Positions 16,422-23,999 of a stretch of 44,961 nt of DNA are shown piece by piece. This DNA comes from UBA12151 sp964600645 (GTDB lineage: Bacteria; Patescibacteriota; Minisyncoccia; Moranbacterales; UBA9337). Both the position numbers and the translations under genes were made by a program. Where the stretch lies: NCBI GenBank assembly GCA_964600645.1, contig CAZRJL010000003.1:1-44961 (forward strand), given 5' to 3'. Within the stretch, counting starts at the first letter, position 1. Each line of letters begins with the position of its first letter. The notes beneath the pieces are model-generated. The model ran no database searches, was not told the origin of the DNA, and was given only the letters and a program-made list of their open reading frames with translations.

Positions 16422-16769
16422 TTATTTTTTCAATTCAACGATGAAATTTTCAAATATTTTCGGATCTTCCATTGCCATTTGGGACAACACTTTTCTGTCC
16501 AAGATATTTTCTTTGCTCACTTGAGTTTTGATCAATTCGCTGTATTTCATACCCAGTAGTCTGACGGCGTTATTGAGGCGAATAATCCAAAGCCGGCGCA
16601 TGGTTCTTTTTTTGGCGCGCCTGTCTCGGTAGGCATATTTTCCGGCCTTCATTATAGCCTCTTTGGCGGCGCGAAAATTAGATTTTCTTCTCCAGCGAAA
16701 ACCTTTTGTCATTTTCAAAACATTTTTTCTTCTTTTGGAAGCGGTTACTCCTCTTTTTACTCTAGTCAT
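16422..16769 (-). CDS. rplT: 50S ribosomal protein L20
   Basis: A 115-aa protein of normal length starting MTRVKRGVTASKRRKNVLK, with the family signature around residues 45-75 (AKKRTMRRLWIIRLNNAVR). It binds 23S rRNA early in large-subunit assembly. It is the last gene of infC-rpmI-rplT. In many bacteria L20 represses this operon through a leader; no such structure can be seen here by eye. Confidence 0.97.
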   Translation of the reverse strand: MTRVKRGVTASKRRKNVLKMTKGFRWRRKSNFRAAKEAIMKAGKYAYRDRRAKKRTMRRLWIIRLNNAVRLLGMKYSELIKTQVSKENILDRKVLSQMAMEDPKIFENFIVELKK

Positions 16770-16872
16770 AATTGGATGGAATTAAGAATTGAGAATTTGG
16801 AATTGCAAATCAATATCTTATTTTTATTCAATATTATTCCCCATTCTGAATTCATAATTCAAAATTCTTAAT

Positions 16873-17064
16873 TTAATTTATTGCTTTTAAAATATTTTTC
16901 TCATCGGTCTTGAACAATCTCTGGTCGCTTCTTTTGTGTCGGCGGAATTTCCCGGTTTCTTTGCTGTTTCCGTGATTTTGCTTGGTGTGTCGCTTAATAA
17001 CTTTCTTGTTTTTGGTTACGCGGACTTTTTTGACAAGCGATTTGTTAGTTTTTTGCTTAGGCAT
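16873..17064 (-). CDS. rpmI: 50S ribosomal protein L35
   Basis: A 63-aa basic protein starting MPKQKTNKSLVKKVRVTKN, with the typical HTKQNHGNSKETGKFRRHKR core. An in-frame ATG 8 codons upstream was rejected because MPK is the usual start. It lies between infC and rplT, separated by unusually long AT-rich spacers (128 and 103 bases) made of AAATTGA-type repeats. Confidence 0.95.
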   Translation of the reverse strand: MPKQKTNKSLVKKVRVTKNKKVIKRHTKQNHGNSKETGKFRRHKRSDQRLFKTDEKNILKAIN

Positions 17065-17192
17065 ACTGGATAAATTTTCAATTTTCAATTTTCAATTTTA
17101 AAACAAAATCAAATGAGTAAAGATATTAATTTTAAAATTTAAACATTGATTAATTTAGAATTGATTTAAAATTTGAAATTTAAAATTAGTTA

Positions 17193-17735
17193 TTATTCTG
17201 GCGCGATTATTATATTAAAACCTCCCGGGAACCTTTTCGCATCTTCTTCAATTTTGTGCGGAGTTTCGATGCTGGCGGAAAAATCTTTCAAATTTCTTCT
17301 GGCCAAATCCTGATGTGCTTTTTCTCTTCCGCGAAGCCTTATTTCAATTCTTACTTTATTTCCCTTAGAAAGAAATTTTTCCGTTTGTTTTTTCTTAAAT
17401 TCCAGATCGTGAGTATCGGTTCTGATTCCAATACGAATTCCCTTTGTCTCGGTTTTTTTCTGGGTTGTTTGAGATTTGCTTTTTTTGGCTTGCGCGTATT
17501 GAAACTTTCCATAATCCATTATTTTGCATACGGGGGGGCGGGTATTGGGCGCCACTTCTACCAAATCCAATTCTCGTGATCGAGCCAGTTCCAGAGCTTC
17601 AAAACTCGGCATTTCTCCAAATTTAACTCCGTTTTCATCGATAACGGAAACGCGAGGAATACGGATGCGTTCGTTTACTCGATAGCGCGGTTGTTGAAAT
17701 TGTTGTGGTTTTCTGGGTTTAAATCTTCTTCGCAT
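17193..17735 (-). CDS. infC: Translation initiation factor IF-3
   Basis: A 180-aa protein with both domains. The N-terminal domain (about 15-85) has RVNERIRIPRVSVIDENG and LDLVEVAPNTRPPVCKIMDYG. A linker (about 85-100) is rich in KKSKSQTTQKK. The C-terminal domain (about 100-180) carries GIRIGIRTDTHDLEFK. It keeps 30S subunits free and checks start-codon pairing. The start here is a normal ATG, unlike the AUU used in enterobacterial infC, so that form of self-regulation is not expected. Confidence 0.96.
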   Translation of the reverse strand: MRRRFKPRKPQQFQQPRYRVNERIRIPRVSVIDENGVKFGEMPSFEALELARSRELDLVEVAPNTRPPVCKIMDYGKFQYAQAKKSKSQTTQKKTETKGIRIGIRTDTHDLEFKKKQTEKFLSKGNKVRIEIRLRGREKAHQDLARRNLKDFSASIETPHKIEEDAKRFPGGFNIIIAPE

Positions 17736-17830
17736 TATATGACTTTTTTTAGGAGTTAGTTTTTAGTTTCTTAGTTTATGAAACGAGGGGGCTAAAAAGC
17801 TATAACCAAAATCCTAATTCTTAATTAACG

Positions 17831-18227
17831 TGGAGCTGATGGGAATTGAACCCATGTCCAAATTGAAATTAAAAAATATTCTACAAGTTTAGTTTGTTTG
17901 TTTGGTACGGATTATTGACTGAAAAACAGACAAAACATCAACAATACGTTCTTGGAATATTTTGCCGGAAACAATCAAGAATAATTGCGTTCGGCTATCT
18001 CAATGGTTGGCACCAAGATCTGTTTATTGAGAATCAACAGCTTGATGGCTATCGGCCTATAATTAGGCAATAGCTGAAGCAAAAGCGAAATTTCTTGCGA
18101 AAGTTGCTTTTACTTTTGATATAAAGTTTGCACTTAAATATCTTTCATAAACATTTTTTCGACGTGTATTATGAATGGTCGACTTGCATATTTTTTAAGG
18201 TGCAATCTGTCGAAACTAGGCAGCCCC
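17831..18227 (-). ncRNA. ssrA: tmRNA (SsrA), 22-residue tag
   Basis: The 5' end GGGGCTGCCTAGTTTCGACA (from 18227) and the 3' T-arm/acceptor ending CATCAGCTCCA (to 17831) form the tRNA-like half, with a 7-bp acceptor stem including one G-U. CCA is not encoded. The tag frame runs from GCA at 18131-18129 to TAA at 18065-18063 and reads ANFISKVKATFARN, then FAFASAIA. TTTAAGTGCAAAC around the resume codon resembles the enterobacterial arrangement. The gene lies directly downstream of smpB, whose product delivers it to stalled ribosomes. Confidence 0.95.
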
Positions 18228-18364
18228 TTCTTTGGAATTTTTAATTTCTCCGCCAGAGACGGACCAGCACTAGGCTGGCAATTTCTAAACAATTTCCAAT
18301 TTCTTGATTTTGAAATTTAATCATTGAAAATTGTTTGAAAATTTAAAATTTTAATTTAAAAAAC

Positions 18365-18820
18365 TCAGAAATTTTTTGGGTTTTTTAAATTTCTAGCTAT
18401 TCTTCTTGAAGCTTCCTTTTTTGCTATATCCGCTCTTTTATCAAACTTCTTTTTTCCGCGAGCCAAAGCAAACTCTAGTTTGAGTAGTCTTTTCCTAGTA
18501 TAGACTTGAATCGGCACTAATGTCAAGCCTTCGGTGTGGACTTTTCCAATTAATTTTCTTATTTCCGATTTTTTGACTAGCAGTTTTCGCGCTTGGTCGG
18601 GGTTGTAGTTTTTTAGTTGTCCGGCAAAGGGATAGGGAGGAATGAAGGCATTAGTGAGGTATAGCTCTTCTCCTTTGATGGTAACGAAGCTTCCTTTTAG
18701 GCTCAGATGTCCGGTTTTGATAGATTTTACTTCTTGCCCGCTCAAAACCAAACCGGCCTCGTATTTGTCAATAAGAATATAGTCAAAACTCGCTCTTTTG
18801 TTGTATGCTAGTGTTTTCAT
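18365..18820 (-). CDS. smpB: SsrA-binding protein SmpB
   Basis: A 151-aa protein of normal length, starting MKTLAYNKRASFDYILIDKY, with the family block GLVLSGQEVKSIKTGHLSLKGSF, then NAFIPPY and a C-terminal basic tail (GKKKFDKRADIAKKEASRRI) that enters the mRNA channel. It works with the tmRNA encoded 138 bases downstream on the same strand. TAATAT six bases before the ATG could be a leaderless-type -10. Confidence 0.97.
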   Translation of the reverse strand: MKTLAYNKRASFDYILIDKYEAGLVLSGQEVKSIKTGHLSLKGSFVTIKGEELYLTNAFIPPYPFAGQLKNYNPDQARKLLVKKSEIRKLIGKVHTEGLTLVPIQVYTRKRLLKLEFALARGKKKFDKRADIAKKEASRRIARNLKNPKNF

Positions 18821-18942
18821 AGATGCATATTATGATGGTTATCCACAGCTTGAATTGTAGCAGATTGTTGCAATATAATTTAATTATTATATAATTAAAA
18901 CGTTAAGTAGTCAATTCTTGTGAGTGTAATATAAAAATAAAA

Positions 18943-19926
18943 ATGTTTATCAAAAAAAATAAAAAAACATTACTGCTGTCTTTTTTTGTGTTTTGCGCAA
19001 CTTTTATGTTAGGCGCTTTTTTGAAGGCGAACGCGGCATTGGTAAGTGGCTATCTTTGGGGCGGAACTGAACAAGTTTCCGATGGGACAATAAATGGGAA
19101 TGAGACCGGAGTCGGGTGGATTGATTTGAGTAATAAGGTGAATATCCCTTCTTTCGATGGAGGCGTTTCTGGCTATGGCTGGAGTGAAAATATTGGTTGG
19201 GTGGATTTTGAGCCACAAAATCACTGCGGAAGTGCATACGCGGCGGCAAGTTGCACAAATCCTGACGGAAATAATATTACCGGAGTTTCTCGCAGTGGAA
19301 ATACTTTGGTCGGTTGGGCGAGAATTGTAAGTATTGCCACAGCCAGTGTTGCGGGTAATTCGGGAGGATGGAGTGGATGGATCAAGATGAATAATGTTTC
19401 GATTGATGCGGCAACCGGACAAATGTCGGGTTATGCATGGTCGGACGAAATGGGTTGGATTTCTTTTGCGAATGCACAAATTGGAGTTAGTAAAGTCCTT
19501 AATATTATTGTTTCAGCCAATCCGAGCGCTTGTATGTCATGTTCTTCTTTGGATTTTAATCTCGAGGCTGTCAGGGAAAACACATCTACAACTCTTGGTA
19601 ATATCACCTATGAGTTTGATTGCAACGGCGATGGAGCTTTTGAAGGAACATACAATACTGCCAATAGCAGTCAGTTGCATGGTTGTACCACGATGTCTTC
19701 TGTAACGGCGCAAGTTAGGGTGACGCAAGATGGTATAACTCAAACTGGATCAGCAACGGTTTTCATTGCTGCGCCGAGTTGCGGGGATGGAGTTATTAAT
19801 GTTGGAGAGGATTGTGATGATGGGGCGGCGAATAATGGCGTATGCCCGGATTCTTGCAGCGCAAGCTGTGCAAACAACGCTTGTTCGGATGACGCTAATT
19901 ATAATTGGATAGAAGTGGCTCCGTGA
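18943..19926 (+). CDS. Secreted W-repeat surface protein with Cys-rich C-terminus
   Basis: A 327-aa exported protein. A signal peptide (about 1-31, ending KANA) precedes at least four repeats built on the pattern GY.W....GWI.F (for example SGYGWSENIGWVDF and SGYAWSDEMGWISF). The middle resembles a PKD-like Ig domain with bound-Cys pair CMSCSSLDFNL. The C-terminus CGDGVINVGEDCDDG...CPDSCSASCANNAC resembles the DUF4215/Myxococcus Cys-rich repeat. I know proteins with these W-rich repeats mainly from Parcubacteria. It is probably a cell-surface protein. It heads a three-gene unit with 19963 and 20344. Confidence 0.75.
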   Translation: MFIKKNKKTLLLSFFVFCATFMLGAFLKANAALVSGYLWGGTEQVSDGTINGNETGVGWIDLSNKVNIPSFDGGVSGYGWSENIGWVDFEPQNHCGSAYAAASCTNPDGNNITGVSRSGNTLVGWARIVSIATASVAGNSGGWSGWIKMNNVSIDAATGQMSGYAWSDEMGWISFANAQIGVSKVLNIIVSANPSACMSCSSLDFNLEAVRENTSTTLGNITYEFDCNGDGAFEGTYNTANSSQLHGCTTMSSVTAQVRVTQDGITQTGSATVFIAAPSCGDGVINVGEDCDDGAANNGVCPDSCSASCANNACSDDANYNWIEVAP

Positions 19927-19962
19927 AAATAATAAATGTAATAATTTAATTTTAAATAATCG

Positions 19963-20307
19963 GTGAAAAAAGAAATTTCAAAAACAAGTAAAATAGTGTT
20001 TATTATGGGGGTTGTTGTGGCCTTATTGATGTTTCTGATTTTATTTTTTTCGTTAGCTATAAAAAATAGAAGTCAGCAAAAAGAGAATAGTATCCAGCTT
20101 CCTGTCCAAAATGATCAAGGAAAATTGAATGAAGAAGAAAAAATTGAAGAAGCAATTAATTTCATAGAGCAATCGGGAGGAGATTTAACCGAGCAAGAGA
20201 ATGCGATAGTAGAAGAAGCGACGGATTCTATTGAGCAGTCGGATTCAGATAGAGAATTGACCGAGCAAGAAAAGGCGTTGTTGGAAGAGGCTATGCAAAT
20301 AAATTGA
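19963..20307 (+). CDS. Small single-pass membrane protein, acidic repeats
   Basis: A 114-aa protein from a GTG start (no ATG precedes the membrane helix in frame). One hydrophobic helix (about 11-32) is followed by a Glu/Gln-rich extracytoplasmic part in which a unit like IEQSGGDLTEQENAIVEEA is repeated twice (about 67-110). It is likely a coiled-coil linker or anchor. It sits 36 bases after the W-repeat protein and 36 bases before another secreted protein, so it may anchor or present them. No family recognised. Confidence 0.6.
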   Translation: MKKEISKTSKIVFIMGVVVALLMFLILFFSLAIKNRSQQKENSIQLPVQNDQGKLNEEEKIEEAINFIEQSGGDLTEQENAIVEEATDSIEQSDSDRELTEQEKALLEEAMQIN

Positions 20308-20343
20308 TTTAAAAATATTTTTTAAAATAAAATTAATAAAAAA

Positions 20344-21039
20344 ATGGAAAACACAAAAATGTTCACCAAAAATGGTAAAAAAATAATTCATAATGTCCGG
20401 TGGTTTCTTTTTTCTTTAACTCTCGGACTCTTTTTAGGCGGAGGGTTAATTGCAGTGAATGCTTGGACAGATCCGATTGTTGCTCCTCCGGGAGGAAATA
20501 TTGCTGCTCCGATTAACATAAGCAGTATAACTCAAACCAAAAGCGGAAGGTTGAATATGGTGGGTTCGGTGCTTTCGAGTCCCTCTACCGCGTTACTCGT
20601 TCCTATTGGCAATGTGGGAATCGGAGATAATACTCCGGATGTTGGTGATGGCGGTCAATTAAGATTGGATGTTGCCGGAAATATCGGAGCAACAAGATAT
20701 TGCGATCAGAATGGGAATAATTGCACAACATCAACTAATTTAGGGGGAGGTGTCATAAAGGCATGGGTAAATTTTGATGGTGACACAGCGCCATATACAA
20801 CAATTCGCGATTCTTTTAATGTGTCCAACATAGCATATCAAGGCGGGGCGGTTTATAGAGTTAATTGGCAAAATGACTTTGCAAATACGAGATACGCAAT
20901 TTTCATAACAACAAGCAGTGGACCAGTTAGAATTTTAAGCATCCAGCCGGGATATGCGACTTTTCAGGTTTTTAGCATAAGCTCAACTCCTGGAACGCAA
21001 ATGGCCGATATTATTTCGGTTGCCGCAATGGATAATTAA
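20344..21039 (+). CDS. Secreted protein with phage tail-fibre-like C-terminus
   Basis: A 231-aa protein. A signal anchor (about 19-41) precedes WTDPIVAPPGGNIAAPINISS, a segment common in Parcubacterial secreted proteins. The middle (about 75-135) has GNVGIG and LDVAGNIGATRYCDQNGNNC, a two-Cys motif resembling tail-fibre collar repeats. The C-terminus (about 138-231) begins IKAWVNFDGDTAPYTTIRDS, strongly recalling the KAWVNFDGTG...IRDSFNVSS domain of phage tail fibres. A role in attachment to a host cell or surface is inferred. Last gene before a strong terminator. Confidence 0.72.
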   Translation: MENTKMFTKNGKKIIHNVRWFLFSLTLGLFLGGGLIAVNAWTDPIVAPPGGNIAAPINISSITQTKSGRLNMVGSVLSSPSTALLVPIGNVGIGDNTPDVGDGGQLRLDVAGNIGATRYCDQNGNNCTTSTNLGGGVIKAWVNFDGDTAPYTTIRDSFNVSNIAYQGGAVYRVNWQNDFANTRYAIFITTSSGPVRILSIQPGYATFQVFSISSTPGTQMADIISVAAMDN

Positions 21040-21068
21040 TTAAAAATTTGAGAATTTGTTTTTTGTAT

Positions 21069-21101
21069 GCAGATCGCAAAAAGCGGTCTGCTTTATTTTT
21101 T
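21069..21101 (+). terminator. Terminator after surface-protein unit
   Basis: A 9-bp stem with one G-U pair (21069-21077 with 21083-21091) around AAAAA, followed by a long T-rich run. Confidence 0.9.
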
Positions 21102-21126
21102 TTTATTTCTGCGGTAGGATGAATGT

Positions 21127-22770
21127 ATGAAGAAAGAAATTGAAAAAAATATTCAAAAAGCGCTGTTTGAATTGTTTGATTTGGAACAGGCAGATTTTGC
21201 GGTGGATTGTCCAAGAGAGGAGAATTTCGGGGATTATTCGACGAATGTGGCGATGATGCTGGCTTCAAAATTGAAAAAAAATCCAATGGAAATAGCTGAA
21301 GAAATCAAAATGCAAATATCAAATCTCAAAACAACAAATCAAAATTTAAAATTTTTGGAAAAAGTTGAAGTAGTCAAACCCGGATATTTGAATTTTTATT
21401 TATCGCCGGAATATTTTCAAGATAAAGTTAAAGAGATAAATAACCAAAAGGAAAACTTCGGAGATAGTAATATTGGGAAAAATAAAATTTTTTTGGTTGA
21501 ATTTGTGAGCGCTAATCCAACTGGGCCGATTCATTTGGGAAATGCCAGAGGCGGGCCTTTGGGTGATGCGCTTGCGAACGTTTTGAAAAAAAGCGGTCAT
21601 CAAGTCAAAAAGGAATATTACGTAAATGATTTCGGCAATCAGGTTTTGATGCTCGGACATTCCATTCTTAAAGACAAAGAGGCTCAGTATAAGGGAGATT
21701 ATGTGGATGAGTTGGCGACGCAAAAAGATGAAAAAATGATTGATCCGATGGAGGTTGGCAATTGGGGGGCGAATGTAATTTTGGAAAAATTTATCAAACC
21801 GACTTGCGAGAAATTGGGAGTGAATTTTGATGTTTGGTTTTCAGAAAAAAGCTTGCATACAAGCGGCAAAGTCGATGAAATCATTCAAAAACTAAAAGAT
21901 GATGATTTGATATATAAGAAGGATGGCGCTATTTGGTTCAAATCTGCTCAATTCGGAGATGACAAGGATCGGGTTTTGGTAAAATCCAACGGATTTAAGA
22001 CCTATTCGGCAACTGATTTTGCGTATCATAAAAATAAATTTGAAAGAGGGTTTGACAAACTGATAAACATCCAGGGAGCTGATCACCATAAACAAGCGGA
22101 AGTAGTGCGATCTTTCGCGGATAATTTTTTGGGTGAAAAAGGAAAAATGGATTTGATTATGACGCAAATAGTCAGAGTAATAAAAGACGGAGTCGAGGTG
22201 AAAATGTCAAAAAGAAAAGGGATATATTTCGCACTGGATGATCTACTGGAAGAAGTTGGAAAAGACGCGGTGAGATTTATTTTCACTTCTTATGCTCCGA
22301 CGAGCCACATAAATTTCGATTTGAATCTGGCACTGGAGCGTAGTGAAAAGAATCCGGTTTTCTATGTGCAATACGCGCACGCGCGAATTTGTTCAATTTT
22401 GGAAAAAGCATCCGCCTTGTCGGAACTTCGGCGAGACGAGGAAGATTTACAAGAAAGTGGGCGTAGTAAGAATAAAAAAGAAGTAAATTTATCACTGCTT
22501 ACTCATAAAAAGGAAATCAGTTTGATGCGGGAATTGGATAAGTTTCCGCAGCTGATCGAGGATATTTCGCAAACCTACGAAGTGCATAAATTACCACATT
22601 ACGCGATCGGATTGGCAGACAAATTCCATTCGTTTTATGCGGTATGTAAAGTGAATGACAAAGATAATCTTGAGCTTTCGGCATCTAGACAAGAGCTAGT
22701 AAAAGCTGTTAGAATAACATTAGCAGAGACTTTGCGATTGGTTGGAGTGAGCGCTCCGGAACGAATGTGA
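21127..22770 (+). CDS. argS: Arginyl-tRNA synthetase
   Basis: A 547-aa class Ia synthetase. The N-terminal Arg-specific domain (about 1-100) is followed by the catalytic domain with ANPTGPIHLGNARGG (HIGH box as HLGN at 136-139) and VKMSKRKG near 359, and a C-terminal anticodon-binding DALR domain (about 430-547). Two stretches look inserted: MQISNLKTTNQNLKF (21313-21354, ATCAAA-type simple repeat) and LSELRRDEEDLQESGRSKNK near 435. It ends in TGA. No Shine-Dalgarno site. Possible operon with the glycosyltransferase and ileS that follow (45 and 8 bp spacing). Confidence 0.95.
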   Translation: MKKEIEKNIQKALFELFDLEQADFAVDCPREENFGDYSTNVAMMLASKLKKNPMEIAEEIKMQISNLKTTNQNLKFLEKVEVVKPGYLNFYLSPEYFQDKVKEINNQKENFGDSNIGKNKIFLVEFVSANPTGPIHLGNARGGPLGDALANVLKKSGHQVKKEYYVNDFGNQVLMLGHSILKDKEAQYKGDYVDELATQKDEKMIDPMEVGNWGANVILEKFIKPTCEKLGVNFDVWFSEKSLHTSGKVDEIIQKLKDDDLIYKKDGAIWFKSAQFGDDKDRVLVKSNGFKTYSATDFAYHKNKFERGFDKLINIQGADHHKQAEVVRSFADNFLGEKGKMDLIMTQIVRVIKDGVEVKMSKRKGIYFALDDLLEEVGKDAVRFIFTSYAPTSHINFDLNLALERSEKNPVFYVQYAHARICSILEKASALSELRRDEEDLQESGRSKNKKEVNLSLLTHKKEISLMRELDKFPQLIEDISQTYEVHKLPHYAIGLADKFHSFYAVCKVNDKDNLELSASRQELVKAVRITLAETLRLVGVSAPERM

Positions 22771-22815
22771 GAATATGACAAAGAGGACAAATAAGACTTA
22801 TAGGACACAAAATAT

Positions 22816-23991
22816 ATGAGAATTGGAATTGATGCCAGAACAATATTGAATCCGGAAAAGGGCGACGCTATCGGCGTCGGACATTATACTTTTCAATTGA
22901 TTCGCCATCTTTTGGAAATTGATCATGAAAACGAATATGTTTTGTTTTTCGATTTTCGCGTGCGAGAAAAAGACGTGAAAAAATTTACCATGCCGAATGT
23001 GAAAATAAAATTTTATCCTTTTTCCGATTATAAAAAATATTTACCGGGCGCGTACAGTGAGATTTTAGGAACAGCTACCCTACAAAGAGAAAAATTGGAT
23101 GTATTGCATTCCACTTCTCCTTCCAGTAGAATTCCTTTAGGGTACAAGGGAAAAACCGTTGTGACATTTAATGATCTTGGCGTATATAAAATCCCTAGCT
23201 CTTTTTCAGCAGTTGCCCGCAGTCGAAACAAGGCGCTGGATCGATTAATGGAAAGTAAGGCAGGCAAGATTATCGCGGTTTCAGAGTCGATGAAAAAAGA
23301 TTTGCAGTCCGTATTCAAAACCAAAGAAGAAAAAATAAAAGTTATTTACAGCGGACTGGACAAGCGATTTTTTGAGATTCCCGATATGGGAGCGAAAAAG
23401 GTTTTGGATCGCTATGGAATCAGAAAAAAATACATATTGTTTTTGGGAACTCTGGAACCGAGCAAAAATATTACGCGTCTTTTGCAGGCGTTTGCTAAAT
23501 TCAAAGAAAAGAGCTTGCTGAAAAACAAGCAGACTGATGGAAAAAAATTCAAATATCAATTGGTGCTAGCGGGAAAGAGGGGTTGGCTTTCCAGAGAATA
23601 TTTGCAAATCGCCAAGGATTTGGGGATTTCAAAGGATGTTGTATATACGGGCTATGTTATTGGAGATGAGTTGGTGCCTTTGTTTTCCGGCGCGGAATTT
23701 TTTGTGATGCCTTCGCTTTATGAAGGTTTTGGAATGACAGTCTTGGAAGCTTTTGCCACCAAAACTCCGGCGATTATTTCCAATGTTTCCTCGCTTCCGG
23801 AAATTTCCGGCGATGCGGCGCTTTTGGTGAATCCTCTGGATGTTAATGAAATTTCCGAGGCTATTTGGGAATTTTCACAAAATGAGCAATTGCGGGAAAA
23901 ATATCGCCAAAGAGGATTGGAGCAAGTAAAAAAATTCGATTGGGAAAAATGTGCGCGCGAGACATTGGAAGTATATAAATCATTGATGTAG
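22816..23991 (+). CDS. GT4-family glycosyltransferase
   Basis: A 391-aa GT-B fold enzyme. The N-terminal Rossmann half starts MRIGIDARTILNPEKGDAIGVGHY; the C-terminal half has ILFLGTLEPSKN and the retaining GT4 signature EGFGMTVLEAFATKTPAIIS (E-x7-E). It probably moves a sugar from a nucleotide donor to a lipid or cell-surface glycan. The insert SLLKNKQTDGKKFKYQ near 235-250 is lysine-rich and may be a lineage insertion. It sits between argS and ileS, whose ATG is 8 bases after its stop. Confidence 0.9.
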   Translation: MRIGIDARTILNPEKGDAIGVGHYTFQLIRHLLEIDHENEYVLFFDFRVREKDVKKFTMPNVKIKFYPFSDYKKYLPGAYSEILGTATLQREKLDVLHSTSPSSRIPLGYKGKTVVTFNDLGVYKIPSSFSAVARSRNKALDRLMESKAGKIIAVSESMKKDLQSVFKTKEEKIKVIYSGLDKRFFEIPDMGAKKVLDRYGIRKKYILFLGTLEPSKNITRLLQAFAKFKEKSLLKNKQTDGKKFKYQLVLAGKRGWLSREYLQIAKDLGISKDVVYTGYVIGDELVPLFSGAEFFVMPSLYEGFGMTVLEAFATKTPAIISNVSSLPEISGDAALLVNPLDVNEISEAIWEFSQNEQLREKYRQRGLEQVKKFDWEKCARETLEVYKSLM

Positions 23992-23999
23992 ATTTGTTT

